Positions 1 through 8,546 of a stretch of 64,000 nucleotides of DNA are shown here, piece by piece (within the stretch, counting starts at the first letter, position 1; every line of letters starts with the position of its first letter). Under the pieces are notes generated by a model, which was given only the letters and a program-made list of their open reading frames with translations, did no database searches and was not told where the DNA came from. A program made the position numbers and the translations under genes. Source of the DNA: Azospirillum soli (lineage in GTDB: Bacteria > Pseudomonadota > Alphaproteobacteria > Azospirillales > Azospirillaceae); the NCBI RefSeq assembly GCF_017876165.1, contig NZ_JAGINQ010000007.1, positions 124,001-188,000 of the forward strand, read 5' to 3'.

Positions 1-111
1 GGGCTCCGGCCCTCGCCGCATCCATCAGCTTTCCAATGACCATTCAGCGCGCTCACAACCGCCCAAAATCGCCATTCTTAAGCGCAAGACACTCTCACGC
101 ATAAATGCTTA

Positions 112-164
112 TTGCCGCTTTAAGAGGAAAGCGGCAAATACATCCTTCCCTACTGAAAGGGAAG
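112..164 (-). terminator. Two hairpins downstream of tRNA-Ser
   Basis: Reading the minus strand out of the tRNA, two perfect inverted repeats follow. One has 7-bp arms (145-151 with 158-164, AGGGAAG type). The other has 10-bp arms (112-121 with 128-137, TTGCCGCTTT type). They are the likely 3' processing and termination signals of the tRNA transcript. Neither is followed by a long T run, so efficient intrinsic termination is uncertain. Nothing else is visible in bases 1-111. Confidence 0.5.
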
Positions 165-165
165 A

Positions 166-256
166 TGGCGGAGGGAGAGGGATTCGAACCCTCGATACCC
201 TTTTGGGGTATACACACTTTCCAGGCGTGCGCCTTCGACCACTCGGCCACCCCTCC
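166..256 (-). tRNA. tRNA-Ser (anticodon GGA)
   Basis: On the minus strand a class II (long variable arm) tRNA can be folded. The acceptor arm GGAGGGG pairs with CCCTCC plus a terminal G-U, with G as discriminator base and an encoded CCA at 168-166. The anticodon loop CTGGAAA gives anticodon GGA, which reads UCC/UCU serine codons. The variable arm is a strong stem (TACCC/GGGTA), and the T-loop GGTTCGAATCC is canonical. The long variable arm and anticodon agree on serine identity. Confidence 0.95.
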
Positions 257-352
257 GCGGAGGACGGCGTTATAGCCATCTCGAAGCCGCTGCGCAAGCC
301 CCATAAAAACCCTATATGTCGATTTTATACGAAAGGCATTTCGGGGGCTGAC

Positions 353-649
353 ATGGCGGTGCTTCGGCTGTTGGGCGCGGTTTTCCTGCTCGCCGCGCTG
401 GGCGCGCTGGCCTGGGACGCGACGCACGCGCCGGCTTCGGGCTTTCGCCTGTCGGCGCTGGGGGAACTGTGGTTCCGTCTGTCGCCCTACACGCTCGACC
501 TCTCCCGCGCGGTGACGGAGCGGTACATCTGGCCGGAGCTGTGGGATCCGGGAATCGTCGCCGTGCTGCTCCAGCCCGCCGTGCTGGTGCTGGGCGGGCT
601 GGGGCTGCTGCTGGTCGTGCTGGGGATGCTGGGAAGGCGGCGCCGCTAA
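353..649 (+). CDS. Small inner-membrane protein, function unknown
   Basis: 98 residues. The ATG at 353 is chosen because the upstream extension of the frame runs antisense through the tRNA gene. A hydrophobic N-terminal helix (about residues 3-24) and a C-terminal hydrophobic helix (about 68-92) end in an Arg cluster (RRRR), suggesting two membrane passes with a positively charged cytoplasmic tail. A middle segment rich in Trp/Pro (GELWFRLSPYTLDL, YIWPELWDP) lies between them. I recognise this only as a type of small conserved alphaproteobacterial hypothetical. Its TAA stop lies inside the repeat element that begins at 647. Confidence 0.7.
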   Translation: MAVLRLLGAVFLLAALGALAWDATHAPASGFRLSALGELWFRLSPYTLDLSRAVTERYIWPELWDPGIVAVLLQPAVLVLGGLGLLLVVLGMLGRRRR

Positions 650-761
650 AGCGAATTTGCATTCGCTTTAGCGTCATATGGCCTCACTTGCCGGCCGGGC
701 TTCGGACGCATGGGCGTCCGGGACCGCCGTCGCGGTCCAAAGCGGATCGAAATCCGCTTTA
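647..761. repeat. Four-hairpin dispersed repeat, copy 1
   Basis: About 115 bp made of consecutive inverted repeats: TAAAGCGAAT/ATTCGCTTTA with loop TTGC; GGACGC/GCGTCC; GGACCGC/GCGGTCC; and AAAGCGGAT/ATCCGCTTT with loop CGAA. A second copy in the opposite orientation lies at 20216-20330. The element fills the gap between two convergent genes exactly: the TAA of the 353 gene (647-649) and the TAA of the 759-1562 gene (761-759) both belong to its terminal hairpins. It could be a REP/BIME-like mobile palindrome and may also terminate both transcripts. Confidence 0.8.
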
Positions 762-1562
762 ACCCACTTCGCGCACCAGATCGCCCACCGTGCGGCACAG
801 CAGGTCGATGTCCTGGTCGCGGGACAGGCGGTGGTCGCCGTCCTTGATCAGCGTGATGCGCACGTCGTCGGTGGTCAGCGCCTCCGCCAGCTTCAGGCTG
901 ACCTGCCAGGGCACGTCGGGGTCCTTCATGCCGTGCAGCAGGCGCACCGGCTTGTCGAAGGCGATGGGTCCGCGCAGCAGCAGGTGGTTGCGGCCGTCCT
1001 CGATCAGGGCGCGGGTGATCGGCTGCGGCTCCGGCCCGTATTCCGACGGGCGCAGCCAGCGGCCGGTCTCGGTGATCTCGTGGCGGACGGACTCGTCGAA
1101 GAGGTCCCACATCAGGTCTTCGGTGAAGTCCGGGGCCGGAGCGATGCCGACCAGCCCGGCCACCCGCTCCGGCCGGCGCAGCGCGGTCAGCAGCATCATC
1201 CAGCCGCCCATGGAGGATCCTACGAGGATCTGCGGCCCGCTGGTCACCTTGTCCAGCACGGCCAGCGCGTCGTCGGCCCACAGGCCGATGGTGCCCTCGT
1301 CGAACCGACCGCTGCTGGCCCCGTGGCCCTGATAGTCGAATCGGGTGAACTCCAGCCCCTCGCGCACCGCCCAGGCTTCCAGCGAGGTCGCCTTGGTGCC
1401 GGTCATGTCGGACATGAAGCCGCCCAGGAACATCACGCCGGGGGCGCGGCCCTCCGGATCGCTGCCGGGGGTGTGGCGATAGGCTATGGTCGCGGCGCCG
1501 CGCGCTAGGCTATGGTGCGCGCCGCCCTCGGGAGAGGTGGGGGTGGCAGCGGGTCCGGTCAT
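759..1562 (-). CDS. Alpha/beta hydrolase
   Basis: 267 residues, a typical single-domain alpha/beta-hydrolase length. The nucleophile elbow GSSMGG (about residue 115) gives the catalytic Ser. A C-terminal GDHRLS segment supplies the His, and HGMKDPDVPW carries the likely acid Asp. The FDYQGHGASSG segment near residue 75 is the usual oxyanion-side loop. The best family guess is the ABHD10/acyl-protein or glucuronide esterase-like branch, with substrate unknown. No signal peptide, so probably cytoplasmic. It is divergent from the glycosyltransferase at 1593 and convergent with the 353 gene across the repeat. Confidence 0.85.
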   Translation of the reverse strand: MTGPAATPTSPEGGAHHSLARGAATIAYRHTPGSDPEGRAPGVMFLGGFMSDMTGTKATSLEAWAVREGLEFTRFDYQGHGASSGRFDEGTIGLWADDALAVLDKVTSGPQILVGSSMGGWMMLLTALRRPERVAGLVGIAPAPDFTEDLMWDLFDESVRHEITETGRWLRPSEYGPEPQPITRALIEDGRNHLLLRGPIAFDKPVRLLHGMKDPDVPWQVSLKLAEALTTDDVRITLIKDGDHRLSRDQDIDLLCRTVGDLVREVG

Positions 1563-1592
1563 GGTTGGTTACCTCGTGGCCTGGACGGTAGG

Positions 1593-2852
1593 ATGAAGTG
1601 CACGGATATGGAATTGGACGCCCACCTTAACACTGACGATGCCACGCGCAACCCGGCCCCTGGCCATGGCCCGGCTCCAAGCTTTGCCGGGCGGCCCAAG
1701 CCGCCGGTGGTGCTGCAGGTGGTGCCGACCCTGGTCACCGGCGGGGCGGAGCGCGGCTGCATCGACATGGCACTGGCCCTGGCCGACGCCGGGGGCGTGC
1801 CGCTGGTGGCGTCGCAGGGGGGGCAGATGGTGCGCGAGCTGGACCGCGCCGGCATCCGCCACATCACCCTGCCGCTGGCTTCCAAGAACCCGCTGGTGAT
1901 CCGCAAGAACGCCAAGCGGCTGGAGACGATCATCAAGGAGGAGGGCGTGGACATCGTGCACGCCCGCTCCCGCGCGCCGGCCTGGAGCGCCTGGATGGCC
2001 TGCCAGCGCACCGGCGCCCGCTACATGACCACCTTCCACGCCCCCTACAATTTCAACAGCGGGCTGAAGCGCTGGTACAATTCGGTCATGGCGCGGGGCG
2101 AGCGGATCATCGCCATTTCCGACTTCATCCGCCGCCACATCCTGGACAGCTACGACGTCGATCCGGCGCGCATCCGCACCATCCACCGTGGCATCGACCC
2201 GTTCGTCTTCTCGCCGGACCGGGTCAGCTCGGCCCGCATGATCCAGCTGGCGCGGCAATGGCGCCTTCCCGACGACAAGCCTATCATCCTGCTGCCCGGC
2301 CGCCTGACCCGCTGGAAGGGCCAGACCGTGCTGATCGAGGCGCTGGAGAAGCTGGGCCGCAAGGACGTCTGCGCCCTGCTGGTGGGCTCCGACCAGGGCC
2401 GCACCGGCTACCGGCAGGAGCTGGAGGAGCGTGCCAAGCGCGCCGGCCTCGCCGGTGCGGTGCTCATGACCGACCATTGCAGCGACATGGCTGCCGCCTA
2501 CCTGCTGTCCACGGTGGTCGTCTCCGCCTCGCGCGAGCCGGAAGCCTTCGGCCGCGTGATCGTCGAGGCGCAGGCCATGGGCAAGCCGGTGATCATCACC
2601 TCCATCGGCGCCTATCAGGAAACCGTCATCCCCGGCGAGACCGCCTGGGTGGTGCCCCCGGACGATGCCGACGCGCTGGCCAAGGCGCTGGACGAGGCGC
2701 TGTCCCTGACGCAGGAGCAGCGCGAGGCCATCGGCGCCCGCGCCCAGGCCTTCGTCGCCGACCGCTACACCAAGCAGCGCATGTGCGCCGACACGCTCGC
2801 CGTTTACGCCGAGCTGCTGGCCGAGCCCGCCCCCCGCCAAAACGCCCGCTAA
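1593..2852 (+). CDS. Glycosyltransferase family 4 (GT-B fold)
   Basis: 419 residues from the ATG at 1593; an ATG at 1611 is an alternative. The N-terminal half has the TLVTGGAERG acceptor-domain glycine motif. The C-terminal Glycos_transf_1 domain has LLPGRLTRWKGQ and the GT4 E-x7-E donor-binding motif (EAFGRVIVE). It would transfer a sugar from a nucleotide donor onto a lipid- or saccharide-linked acceptor, as in LPS core, capsule or exopolysaccharide synthesis, on the cytoplasmic face. The acceptor cannot be told from sequence. The HAD phosphatase at 2874 starts 21 bp downstream and is probably co-transcribed. Confidence 0.9.
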   Translation: MKCTDMELDAHLNTDDATRNPAPGHGPAPSFAGRPKPPVVLQVVPTLVTGGAERGCIDMALALADAGGVPLVASQGGQMVRELDRAGIRHITLPLASKNPLVIRKNAKRLETIIKEEGVDIVHARSRAPAWSAWMACQRTGARYMTTFHAPYNFNSGLKRWYNSVMARGERIIAISDFIRRHILDSYDVDPARIRTIHRGIDPFVFSPDRVSSARMIQLARQWRLPDDKPIILLPGRLTRWKGQTVLIEALEKLGRKDVCALLVGSDQGRTGYRQELEERAKRAGLAGAVLMTDHCSDMAAAYLLSTVVVSASREPEAFGRVIVEAQAMGKPVIITSIGAYQETVIPGETAWVVPPDDADALAKALDEALSLTQEQREAIGARAQAFVADRYTKQRMCADTLAVYAELLAEPAPRQNAR

Positions 2853-2873
2853 GCCTCAAGACTTCCGGACATC

Positions 2874-3749
2874 ATGACCGACATCGCCCAGCTTCCCGGC
2901 ATCGCCTCCGTGATCGACCGCTATGACGGGGTCATTCTCGACCTGTGGGGTGTCATCCACGACGGCGAACAGCCCTATCCCGGCGTGGCGGATTGCCTGG
3001 AACGGCTGAAGGCGGCCGACAAGGTCATCTGCCTGCTGTCCAACGCGCCGCGCCGCACCGGCGGCGTGATCGCCAAGCTGGAGGGCATGGGCCTCGGGCG
3101 CGACCGCTACCACCACGTCATGACCTCGGGCGAGGCGACCTACGAGGCTCTGCGCCAGCGCGACGACGCGTGGCACGCGGCGCTCGGCCGGCGGCTCTAC
3201 CACATCGGCCCGGACCGCGACGTGGACGTCTATCAGGGGCTCGACTACACGCCCGTGCCGTCGCCGGACGAGGCCGACTTTGTGATGAACACCGGCATCG
3301 TGGATTTCAGCGAGAGTCTGGCGGACTACGAACCGGCGCTGGAGGCCTGCGCTCGCCGCCGCCTGCCGATGATCTGCGCCAACCCCGACCTGATCGTGAT
3401 GGTCGGTCCGCAGATGGTCATCTGCGCCGGCACGCTGGCCCAGCGTTACGAGGCGATGGGCGGCGACGTGGCGTGGCACGGCAAACCGCACGCCCCCGTC
3501 TACGACCGCTGCCTGACGCTGATGGGCATCACCGACAAGCGCCGCATCCTGGCGGTGGGCGACAGCCTGCGCACCGATGTGGCGGGGGCCAACGCCGCCG
3601 GCATCGACGTGGCGCTGGTCACCTGCGGCATTCACAAGGAGGAGCTGGGCGGCGCCTGGGGCGAGGCGGTCGATCCGGTCAGGCTGGCCGCGGCGGCCGA
3701 GGCCAACGGCCACCGCCCGACCTACGCGCTGCCCAGCCTGCGCTGGTGA
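2874..3749 (+). CDS. HAD-superfamily phosphatase, class IIA (TIGR01459-like)
   Basis: 291 residues. HAD motif I is DLWGVIHDG near residue 23 (nucleophile Asp; the +2 acid is replaced by Trp-Gly, as in this subgroup). Motif II is LLSNAPR, and motifs III/IV are KPHAPVYDRCL and GDSLRTDVAGANAAGI. The large C2-type cap inserted between motifs II and III marks class IIA (NagD/pyridoxal-phosphatase type). It probably dephosphorylates a small sugar or nucleotide phosphate in the cytoplasm. The tight spacing after the GT4 gene hints at a shared surface-polysaccharide role, which is inference. Confidence 0.85.
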   Translation: MTDIAQLPGIASVIDRYDGVILDLWGVIHDGEQPYPGVADCLERLKAADKVICLLSNAPRRTGGVIAKLEGMGLGRDRYHHVMTSGEATYEALRQRDDAWHAALGRRLYHIGPDRDVDVYQGLDYTPVPSPDEADFVMNTGIVDFSESLADYEPALEACARRRLPMICANPDLIVMVGPQMVICAGTLAQRYEAMGGDVAWHGKPHAPVYDRCLTLMGITDKRRILAVGDSLRTDVAGANAAGIDVALVTCGIHKEELGGAWGEAVDPVRLAAAAEANGHRPTYALPSLRW

Positions 3750-3767
3750 TCCCAGGACGACGGGATC

Positions 3768-4106
3768 TCAGGAGGCTTGGTCTTCGTCGTCGAAGAGGGG
3801 GATCGCGTCGTCCATCGCCTTGCGCAGGATGGGCGACGGCCCGTCCTCGGAAAAGCCCTGGCTGCCGATGGCGTTGCGAAAATAGCTGACGATGAAGACA
3901 CGGATGGAGGCCGTCAGGTTGGCCTCGCCACGCCGCTGGTCGATCTCCGTGCAGATCTGATTGAGGCTCAGTTCCTCACGCTCGCAGATTTCCTTCAGCG
4001 AGTCCCAGATGTAAGGCTCCATGCGCAGGCTGGTGCGCCGGCCGCTCACCTTCACGTTGCGGCAGACCAGGACTGGCCCTTCCTTGTTTCTGCCTTCACG
4101 CGCCAT
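3768..4106 (-). CDS. Ribbon-helix-helix DNA-binding protein
   Basis: 112 residues from the ATG at 4106; the frame upstream reads through non-conserved sequence. The N-terminal GRRTSLRMEPYIWDSLKEI followed by REELSLNQICTEI fits a beta strand plus two helices of the RHH_4-type family known in Rhodospirillales. The acidic C-terminus (LFDDEDQAS) is probably flexible. RHH proteins bind DNA as dimers, often to inverted repeats near their own promoter; a 6-bp-arm inverted repeat lies 52 bp upstream at 4158-4175. The gene is convergent with the HAD phosphatase. Confidence 0.8.
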   Translation of the reverse strand: MAREGRNKEGPVLVCRNVKVSGRRTSLRMEPYIWDSLKEICEREELSLNQICTEIDQRRGEANLTASIRVFIVSYFRNAIGSQGFSEDGPSPILRKAMDDAIPLFDDEDQAS

Positions 4107-4157
4107 GTGCCGCCTGATCCTCAGCCGTTGCAGAAAACCATTCGCCTTTGCGGCGTA

Positions 4158-4175
4158 CATACATCCATTTGTATG
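4158..4175. promoter_or_regulatory. Inverted repeat upstream of the RHH gene (candidate operator)
   Basis: CATACA-N6-TGTATG lies in the divergent intergenic region 4107-4394, 52 bp from the RHH start. It is AT-rich against a GC-rich background. The spacing and symmetry suit an RHH dimer-of-dimers site, but binding is inference. The rest of the intergenic region shows no clear further signal. Confidence 0.4.
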
Positions 4176-4394
4176 AAGATATTGCAAGCGGCGTGTGCGC
4201 TCCAAGCCAATTTCGACCGGGGGTCGCGGCGCGCGGCGCCAAAACCCCGGACGCGCAGCCGGCCGGCCCGGAAAATCCCACCGCCCGCCCAGCAAAACCC
4301 GCTTCACATCTGGGGTCGTTCGCTATACCAGTGCCCCCAAAGATGCTCATCTGGGCACGGACTCATCTGGGGATTTCCGGTGGAGAGCGAGTGT

Positions 4395-5558
4395 ATGGTG
4401 CGGCCGGCCGGCAGGCGCAGTCTTTGGCGATTCGCGGTGGTGCTGACGGCCGGATTGGCGGCGGCCGGCGCCACGCGCGCGGCCGAAGCTCCGGCCAGCC
4501 AGCTCCCGGCCGACCAGATCCGTGCCGAGGTCGCCCGCCTCGTTCCGCCACTGTGGACCGTGCAGGACGTAACGGTCGAGCCGATGCCGGCCCCTGTCCC
4601 CGAAGGCAAGCCCGCCCCAAAGGATCCCGATTCACGGGCCGCCGCGCGGATCAGCGCGCGCCTGAAACTGGCCAAGCCGACCTTCACCGTGGAAAGCCGC
4701 GAAGGGCCGGTCACCTTCATCCGCCCGGCCGCCGACACCAGCCTGGAAAAGACGCTGACCGCGACCGCGCTCGCCACCCGCGCCGGCACCGGCTGGACGC
4801 TGCGGATCGAGCTGCAGAACCCCGAGGTGATGGAGGGCGTCGGCAAGCCGGCCGGCGAACTGCCCGGCCGCACCGTCGTGGCGGGCTCGGAAGAAGCCAA
4901 GAAGCTGCGCGAGCAGATCGACCGCGACGCCAGGCAGCGCATCGCCGAGGAACAGGCCCGCCGCCAGCGCGAGGAAGAGCTGATGGCCCAGCAGGCGGCG
5001 ACCGCCAAGGCCGAGGCCGAGCGCGCCGACCGGGAACGCCGTCTGGTCGAAGCCCGCGTCGCCCAGGTGACCGACCTGCGCGGCAAGCTGCTGGGCAGCG
5101 ACCGCACGGCGCGGCTGGCGGCCTACGAGGCGGCGCTGGGCGGCAACGACCCCGCGCTGCGCCAGATCGCCATGGAGGCGGCGTTGCAGAGCCGCGACCC
5201 GGTCGTCGCCAACCTCGCGCTGAAGGACTGGCTGGCCCGCAAGAAGGCGCTGCCCGTGCTGCTGTTCGCCACGAAGGAGGACGGCAATTCCGAAACGGTG
5301 CTGCACAACCTCGGCCCGCTGACGCTGGAGATCGAGTCCTTCAACGCGGTCAACGGCGCCGTCGCCGGCCGCATGGGCGCCCCCGGCTACAGCATCGCCA
5401 AGCCGTCCGTCGCCGTCGGCACGCTGGCCCAGACCGAATTGACGGTGAACTCCTACGGCTGCGTGCTGACCCTGCGGTTGACCGAGCACCAGACCATGGA
5501 TGGGCTGTTCCGCTGCCAGACGCTGCCGACGCTGATCGCGCGCATCACACTGGATTGA
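4395..5558 (+). CDS. Secreted coiled-coil protein, function unknown
   Basis: 387 residues. The ATG at 4395 follows a GGAGAG ribosome site. A signal peptide is visible (RRSLWRFAVVL...ATRAAEA, cleavage near residue 29). A first globular part (about 40-150) precedes a charged Glu/Arg/Ala-rich coiled coil (about 165-225, RIAEEQARRQREEEL), an alpha-helical segment, then a beta-rich C-terminal domain (about 290-387) with two Cys that could form a disulfide in the periplasm. I do not recognise the family. Only 8 bp separate it from the SH3 protein at 5567, so they probably form an envelope-related operon. Confidence 0.75.
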   Translation: MVRPAGRRSLWRFAVVLTAGLAAAGATRAAEAPASQLPADQIRAEVARLVPPLWTVQDVTVEPMPAPVPEGKPAPKDPDSRAAARISARLKLAKPTFTVESREGPVTFIRPAADTSLEKTLTATALATRAGTGWTLRIELQNPEVMEGVGKPAGELPGRTVVAGSEEAKKLREQIDRDARQRIAEEQARRQREEELMAQQAATAKAEAERADRERRLVEARVAQVTDLRGKLLGSDRTARLAAYEAALGGNDPALRQIAMEAALQSRDPVVANLALKDWLARKKALPVLLFATKEDGNSETVLHNLGPLTLEIESFNAVNGAVAGRMGAPGYSIAKPSVAVGTLAQTELTVNSYGCVLTLRLTEHQTMDGLFRCQTLPTLIARITLD

Positions 5559-5566
5559 GGCACCCG

Positions 5567-6580
5567 ATGCGGCGTCACAAGCTGCCGTGGAGGCTCCTCA
5601 CCGGTCTGGCGCTGCTGCTGCCGCTGATGCCGGAGGCTCTGGCCCAGCCGGGCAAGGAGCCGGAGCATTTCACCCCGCGCGCCGCGCCAAACGCCGTGCT
5701 GCCCAAGCTGGCCCCGGTTGGTGGACCGGCCAAGAACGCGCCGCAGGCGAGGGACGCGCTGCGGCCCGCCCCGGTCGTGCCCGTGCCGCTGTCGCCCGTG
5801 ACGGTGCCGGGCCAGCCGCCGGCCCCGCCGAAGCCCATCCCGGTCATTGTGGAGGCACCACCGCCCCCTTCGGCCCCGCCGCCGGCGCCCGCGACGGTGA
5901 TCCCACCAACCAAGCCGGAACCGGCCGCGCCCCCGCCCGCCGAAGTGGCGCCCGCCGACGTGGCGGCCATCACAGCACCGCTGCCCCCGCGCAAACCGGA
6001 ACGGGAGGCTGAGCCGCCGCCCGCCGCCGTAAAGCCCGCGCCGGAACCGGAAAAGTTCCAGGCCGAAGAACCGCAGACCGGAAAACCGAAAGCCGGCCAA
6101 CGCACGGTCTGGGTCAAGGACGATGTGTATGTCCGCACCGGCCCCACCCGCTCCGCCCGCGCGGTGGACGCGCTGAGCTACGGCGAGAAATTGGACGTCG
6201 TCGGCGAAGCGCCCGATGGCTGGGTGCGCGTGGCGCGCGGCGGCACGGTGCTGGGCTACGTGTCGGCCAAGCTGCTGACGGACACGGCGCCGGCCAAAGG
6301 CTCCTACGCCAAGGCCTCGAAGGAGGATCGCGGCTGCGCGCTGCCCGACGATATTCCGGAGAACCGGCGCCCCTCCATCGCCGTCGGCACGACCGCGCGG
6401 GTGCTGGCCGACGCCAACCTGCGCGTCGCCCCGGCCTGCGACGCCAAGGTACGCGACGTGCTGGAGGATGGCGAGACCGTCACGGTCATGGGCGTGTCCG
6501 GCAGCTGGTACAAGGTGGGCCGCCGGGGCCGCGCGCTGGGCTACGTCGGCGCCGCGCTGCTGGGCGCGGCGAAGCGCTGA
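5567..6580 (+). CDS. Secreted proline-rich protein with two SH3-like domains
   Basis: 337 residues. A signal peptide (LLTGLALLLPLMPEALAQ, about 1-27) is followed by a long Pro/Ala-rich linker (about 60-175), suited to spanning periplasm or peptidoglycan. Two bacterial SH3 (SH3_3-type) repeats follow, at about 180-240 (VWVKDDVYVRTGPTRSARAV) and 270-335 (ARVLADANLRVAPACDAKV). Each has the LR-x-P signature and a terminal GYV. Such domains usually bind cell-wall peptides. It lies directly downstream of the coiled-coil protein and converges with the penicillin-binding protein gene, consistent with a wall-associated function. Confidence 0.85.
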   Translation: MRRHKLPWRLLTGLALLLPLMPEALAQPGKEPEHFTPRAAPNAVLPKLAPVGGPAKNAPQARDALRPAPVVPVPLSPVTVPGQPPAPPKPIPVIVEAPPPPSAPPPAPATVIPPTKPEPAAPPPAEVAPADVAAITAPLPPRKPEREAEPPPAAVKPAPEPEKFQAEEPQTGKPKAGQRTVWVKDDVYVRTGPTRSARAVDALSYGEKLDVVGEAPDGWVRVARGGTVLGYVSAKLLTDTAPAKGSYAKASKEDRGCALPDDIPENRRPSIAVGTTARVLADANLRVAPACDAKVRDVLEDGETVTVMGVSGSWYKVGRRGRALGYVGAALLGAAKR

Positions 6581-6587
6581 GTTTCCG

Positions 6588-8390
6588 TCACCGCTTCGCC
6601 TTCGCCGCCTGGGTCATGAAGGCGCGCCAGATCTCCGCCGGCACGTTGCCGCCGCTGACACCCTTCATGGGCTTGTTGTCGTCGTTGCCGACCCACACGC
6701 CCACCGTCATCCCGTTCGCGAAGCCGACGAACCAAGCGTCGCGATAGTCGTTGGTGGTTCCGGTCTTGCCGCCCGCCGCACCGGGCACGCGCGCGAGCTT
6801 GCCGGTGCCCTCCTTCATCACGCCGGCCAGCAGGGTTTTCATGGCCGCCGCGTGCTGCGGGTCGATCACCCGCTCCGGCGCACGGCGGCCATAGCTGTAG
6901 ATCTCGCGGCCACGCGGGTCGGCGATGCGCTGGAACAGATGCGCGTTCACCTTCAGCCCGCCGTTGGCGACCGCCGCGTAGGCCTGCGTCAGCTCCAGCA
7001 GCGTCGTCTCGCTCACCCCCAGCGCGAGGCCGAGGTCGGGTTCCAAGGGCGATTCGATGCCCAGCCGCTTAGCGACGGCGACGACCTCGCTCGCATGGCC
7101 CTGAGTCAGCCGAGCCGAGACGGTGTTGGTGGAGTGGGCGAAGGCCTCGGCCAGCGTCAGCTTGTCCGGATACTTGCCGTCGAAGTTGCGGATGGCCCGG
7201 CCGTCGGCGAACTCCATGCGCGAACCGTCCACGACCGAGCCGGGCGTCATGCCCCGTTCCAGCGCCGCCAGGAAGACGAACAGCTTGAAGGCCGAGCCCG
7301 GCTGCCGTTCTGCCTGGATCGCGCGGTTGAAGTGGTCGCGCCGGGCCGCGAAGTCGCGCCCGCCGACCATCGCCAGGATCTCGCCGTCGCCGTCCAGCGC
7401 GACCAGCGCGACCTCCGCGTCTCCGGTGGCTTTCTCCCGCCGCTTCAGCACACTGTCCACGCTGCGGACGGCGGCGGCCTGGAGATCACGGTCGAGCGTG
7501 GTGCGCGCGGTGAAGGTCGGGCCGGGGCGCGTCGCGTCGGCGTAGCGATCACCGGCGAAGCGGTCGAAACGGGCCTTGGCGGTTCCCCGGAAATGGCCGG
7601 TCGCCTGCGCCGCCGCCTTGTTCGCCACGGCCAGCATAGGGCGTTGGCGCTTGGTCAGCTCCGCGGTGCGTCTGGTGATGAAGCCGGCATCGGCCATGCC
7701 GTCCAGCACGATGGCCGCCTTCGCCTCCGCCTTCTCGATGTCGGCGAAGGGGTTGAGGCGCGACGGCGCCGGCAGAAGCCCGATCAGCATCGCCGATTCC
7801 TTCAACGACAGCTGCGTCGCCGGCTTGCCGAAATAGACGCGCGCCGCCGCATCCACGCCATAGGCGCCGGACCCGAAATAGGCGCGGTTCAGGTAGAGAT
7901 AGAGGACGTTCTTCTTGCCGATCTTCTCTTCGAAGTCGTTCGCGCTGTACAGCTCGTACGCTTTGCGCGACCAGCGGTCGTAGTCGTTGAGGAAGATGAT
8001 CTTCATCGTCTGCTGGGTCAGCGTGCTGCCGCCCTGGCTGAAGCGTCCGGAGGTCACCGCCACGGCCAGCGCGCGGGCCAACCCCTGGTAGTCGATGCCG
8101 TCATGCTCCAGAAAACGCCGGTCCTCCTTGGCGATCAGCCCCTGGATCAGATGCTTGGGCAGCTTCTCCAGCGGCAGCGTGTCGCCGTAGGCCTCCCCGG
8201 CCGAGCCGATGAAGCGCCCCTTCCGGTCGAGGAAGCGCACCCCCTGCCCCCGGTTGTGGGCCAGCACGTCGTCCACGGTGCGGAACTGCTCGCCGAACAG
8301 CTCCACCGCCTGGGCGGGAGCGGCGGCCAGCAGCGACAGGCCAAGGGTCAGCGAAAGAGCGATGCGGCGGAGGGAGGAAGGTCGGGGCAT
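6588..8390 (-). CDS. Bifunctional penicillin-binding protein (class A PBP)
   Basis: 600 residues from the ATG at 8390; a GTG at 8420 would add 10. A signal/anchor segment (LRRIALSLTLGLSLLAAAPAQA) is followed by a GT51 transglycosylase domain (about 70-230) with EDRRFLEHDG (catalytic Glu) and GGSTLTQQ. The transpeptidase domain (about 310-590) carries SAFK (SxxK nucleophile), STN (SxN) and KTGTT (KTG). It polymerises lipid II and cross-links peptidoglycan in the periplasm. It is short for PBP1A, lacking the OB insert, and could be a PbpC- or PBP1-like secondary enzyme. A second GT51 enzyme (MtgA) is at 50849. Confidence 0.9.
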   Translation of the reverse strand: MPRPSSLRRIALSLTLGLSLLAAAPAQAVELFGEQFRTVDDVLAHNRGQGVRFLDRKGRFIGSAGEAYGDTLPLEKLPKHLIQGLIAKEDRRFLEHDGIDYQGLARALAVAVTSGRFSQGGSTLTQQTMKIIFLNDYDRWSRKAYELYSANDFEEKIGKKNVLYLYLNRAYFGSGAYGVDAAARVYFGKPATQLSLKESAMLIGLLPAPSRLNPFADIEKAEAKAAIVLDGMADAGFITRRTAELTKRQRPMLAVANKAAAQATGHFRGTAKARFDRFAGDRYADATRPGPTFTARTTLDRDLQAAAVRSVDSVLKRREKATGDAEVALVALDGDGEILAMVGGRDFAARRDHFNRAIQAERQPGSAFKLFVFLAALERGMTPGSVVDGSRMEFADGRAIRNFDGKYPDKLTLAEAFAHSTNTVSARLTQGHASEVVAVAKRLGIESPLEPDLGLALGVSETTLLELTQAYAAVANGGLKVNAHLFQRIADPRGREIYSYGRRAPERVIDPQHAAAMKTLLAGVMKEGTGKLARVPGAAGGKTGTTNDYRDAWFVGFANGMTVGVWVGNDDNKPMKGVSGGNVPAEIWRAFMTQAAKAKR

Positions 8391-8546
8391 AGGCCGTTCG
8401 TTGAGCGCGAGACGCGCCACAGGTCGGCCCGCCGCCGTCCGTGCACAATCCTATACCACCTAATTTCATGACGGCCGTTTTGCCCTTTGCCCCGCGCCGG
8501 TTGCGCGCCTACCACTTAGGCACATTGTCTTTCGAGTGAGGCCGGC

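Noticed and set aside
166..256. tRNA-Ser as attachment site of the phage cassette
   Set aside because: The tRNA is about 15 kb from the cassette, with conserved host genes between, and no copy of its 3' end appears near 15.6 or 35.2 kb.
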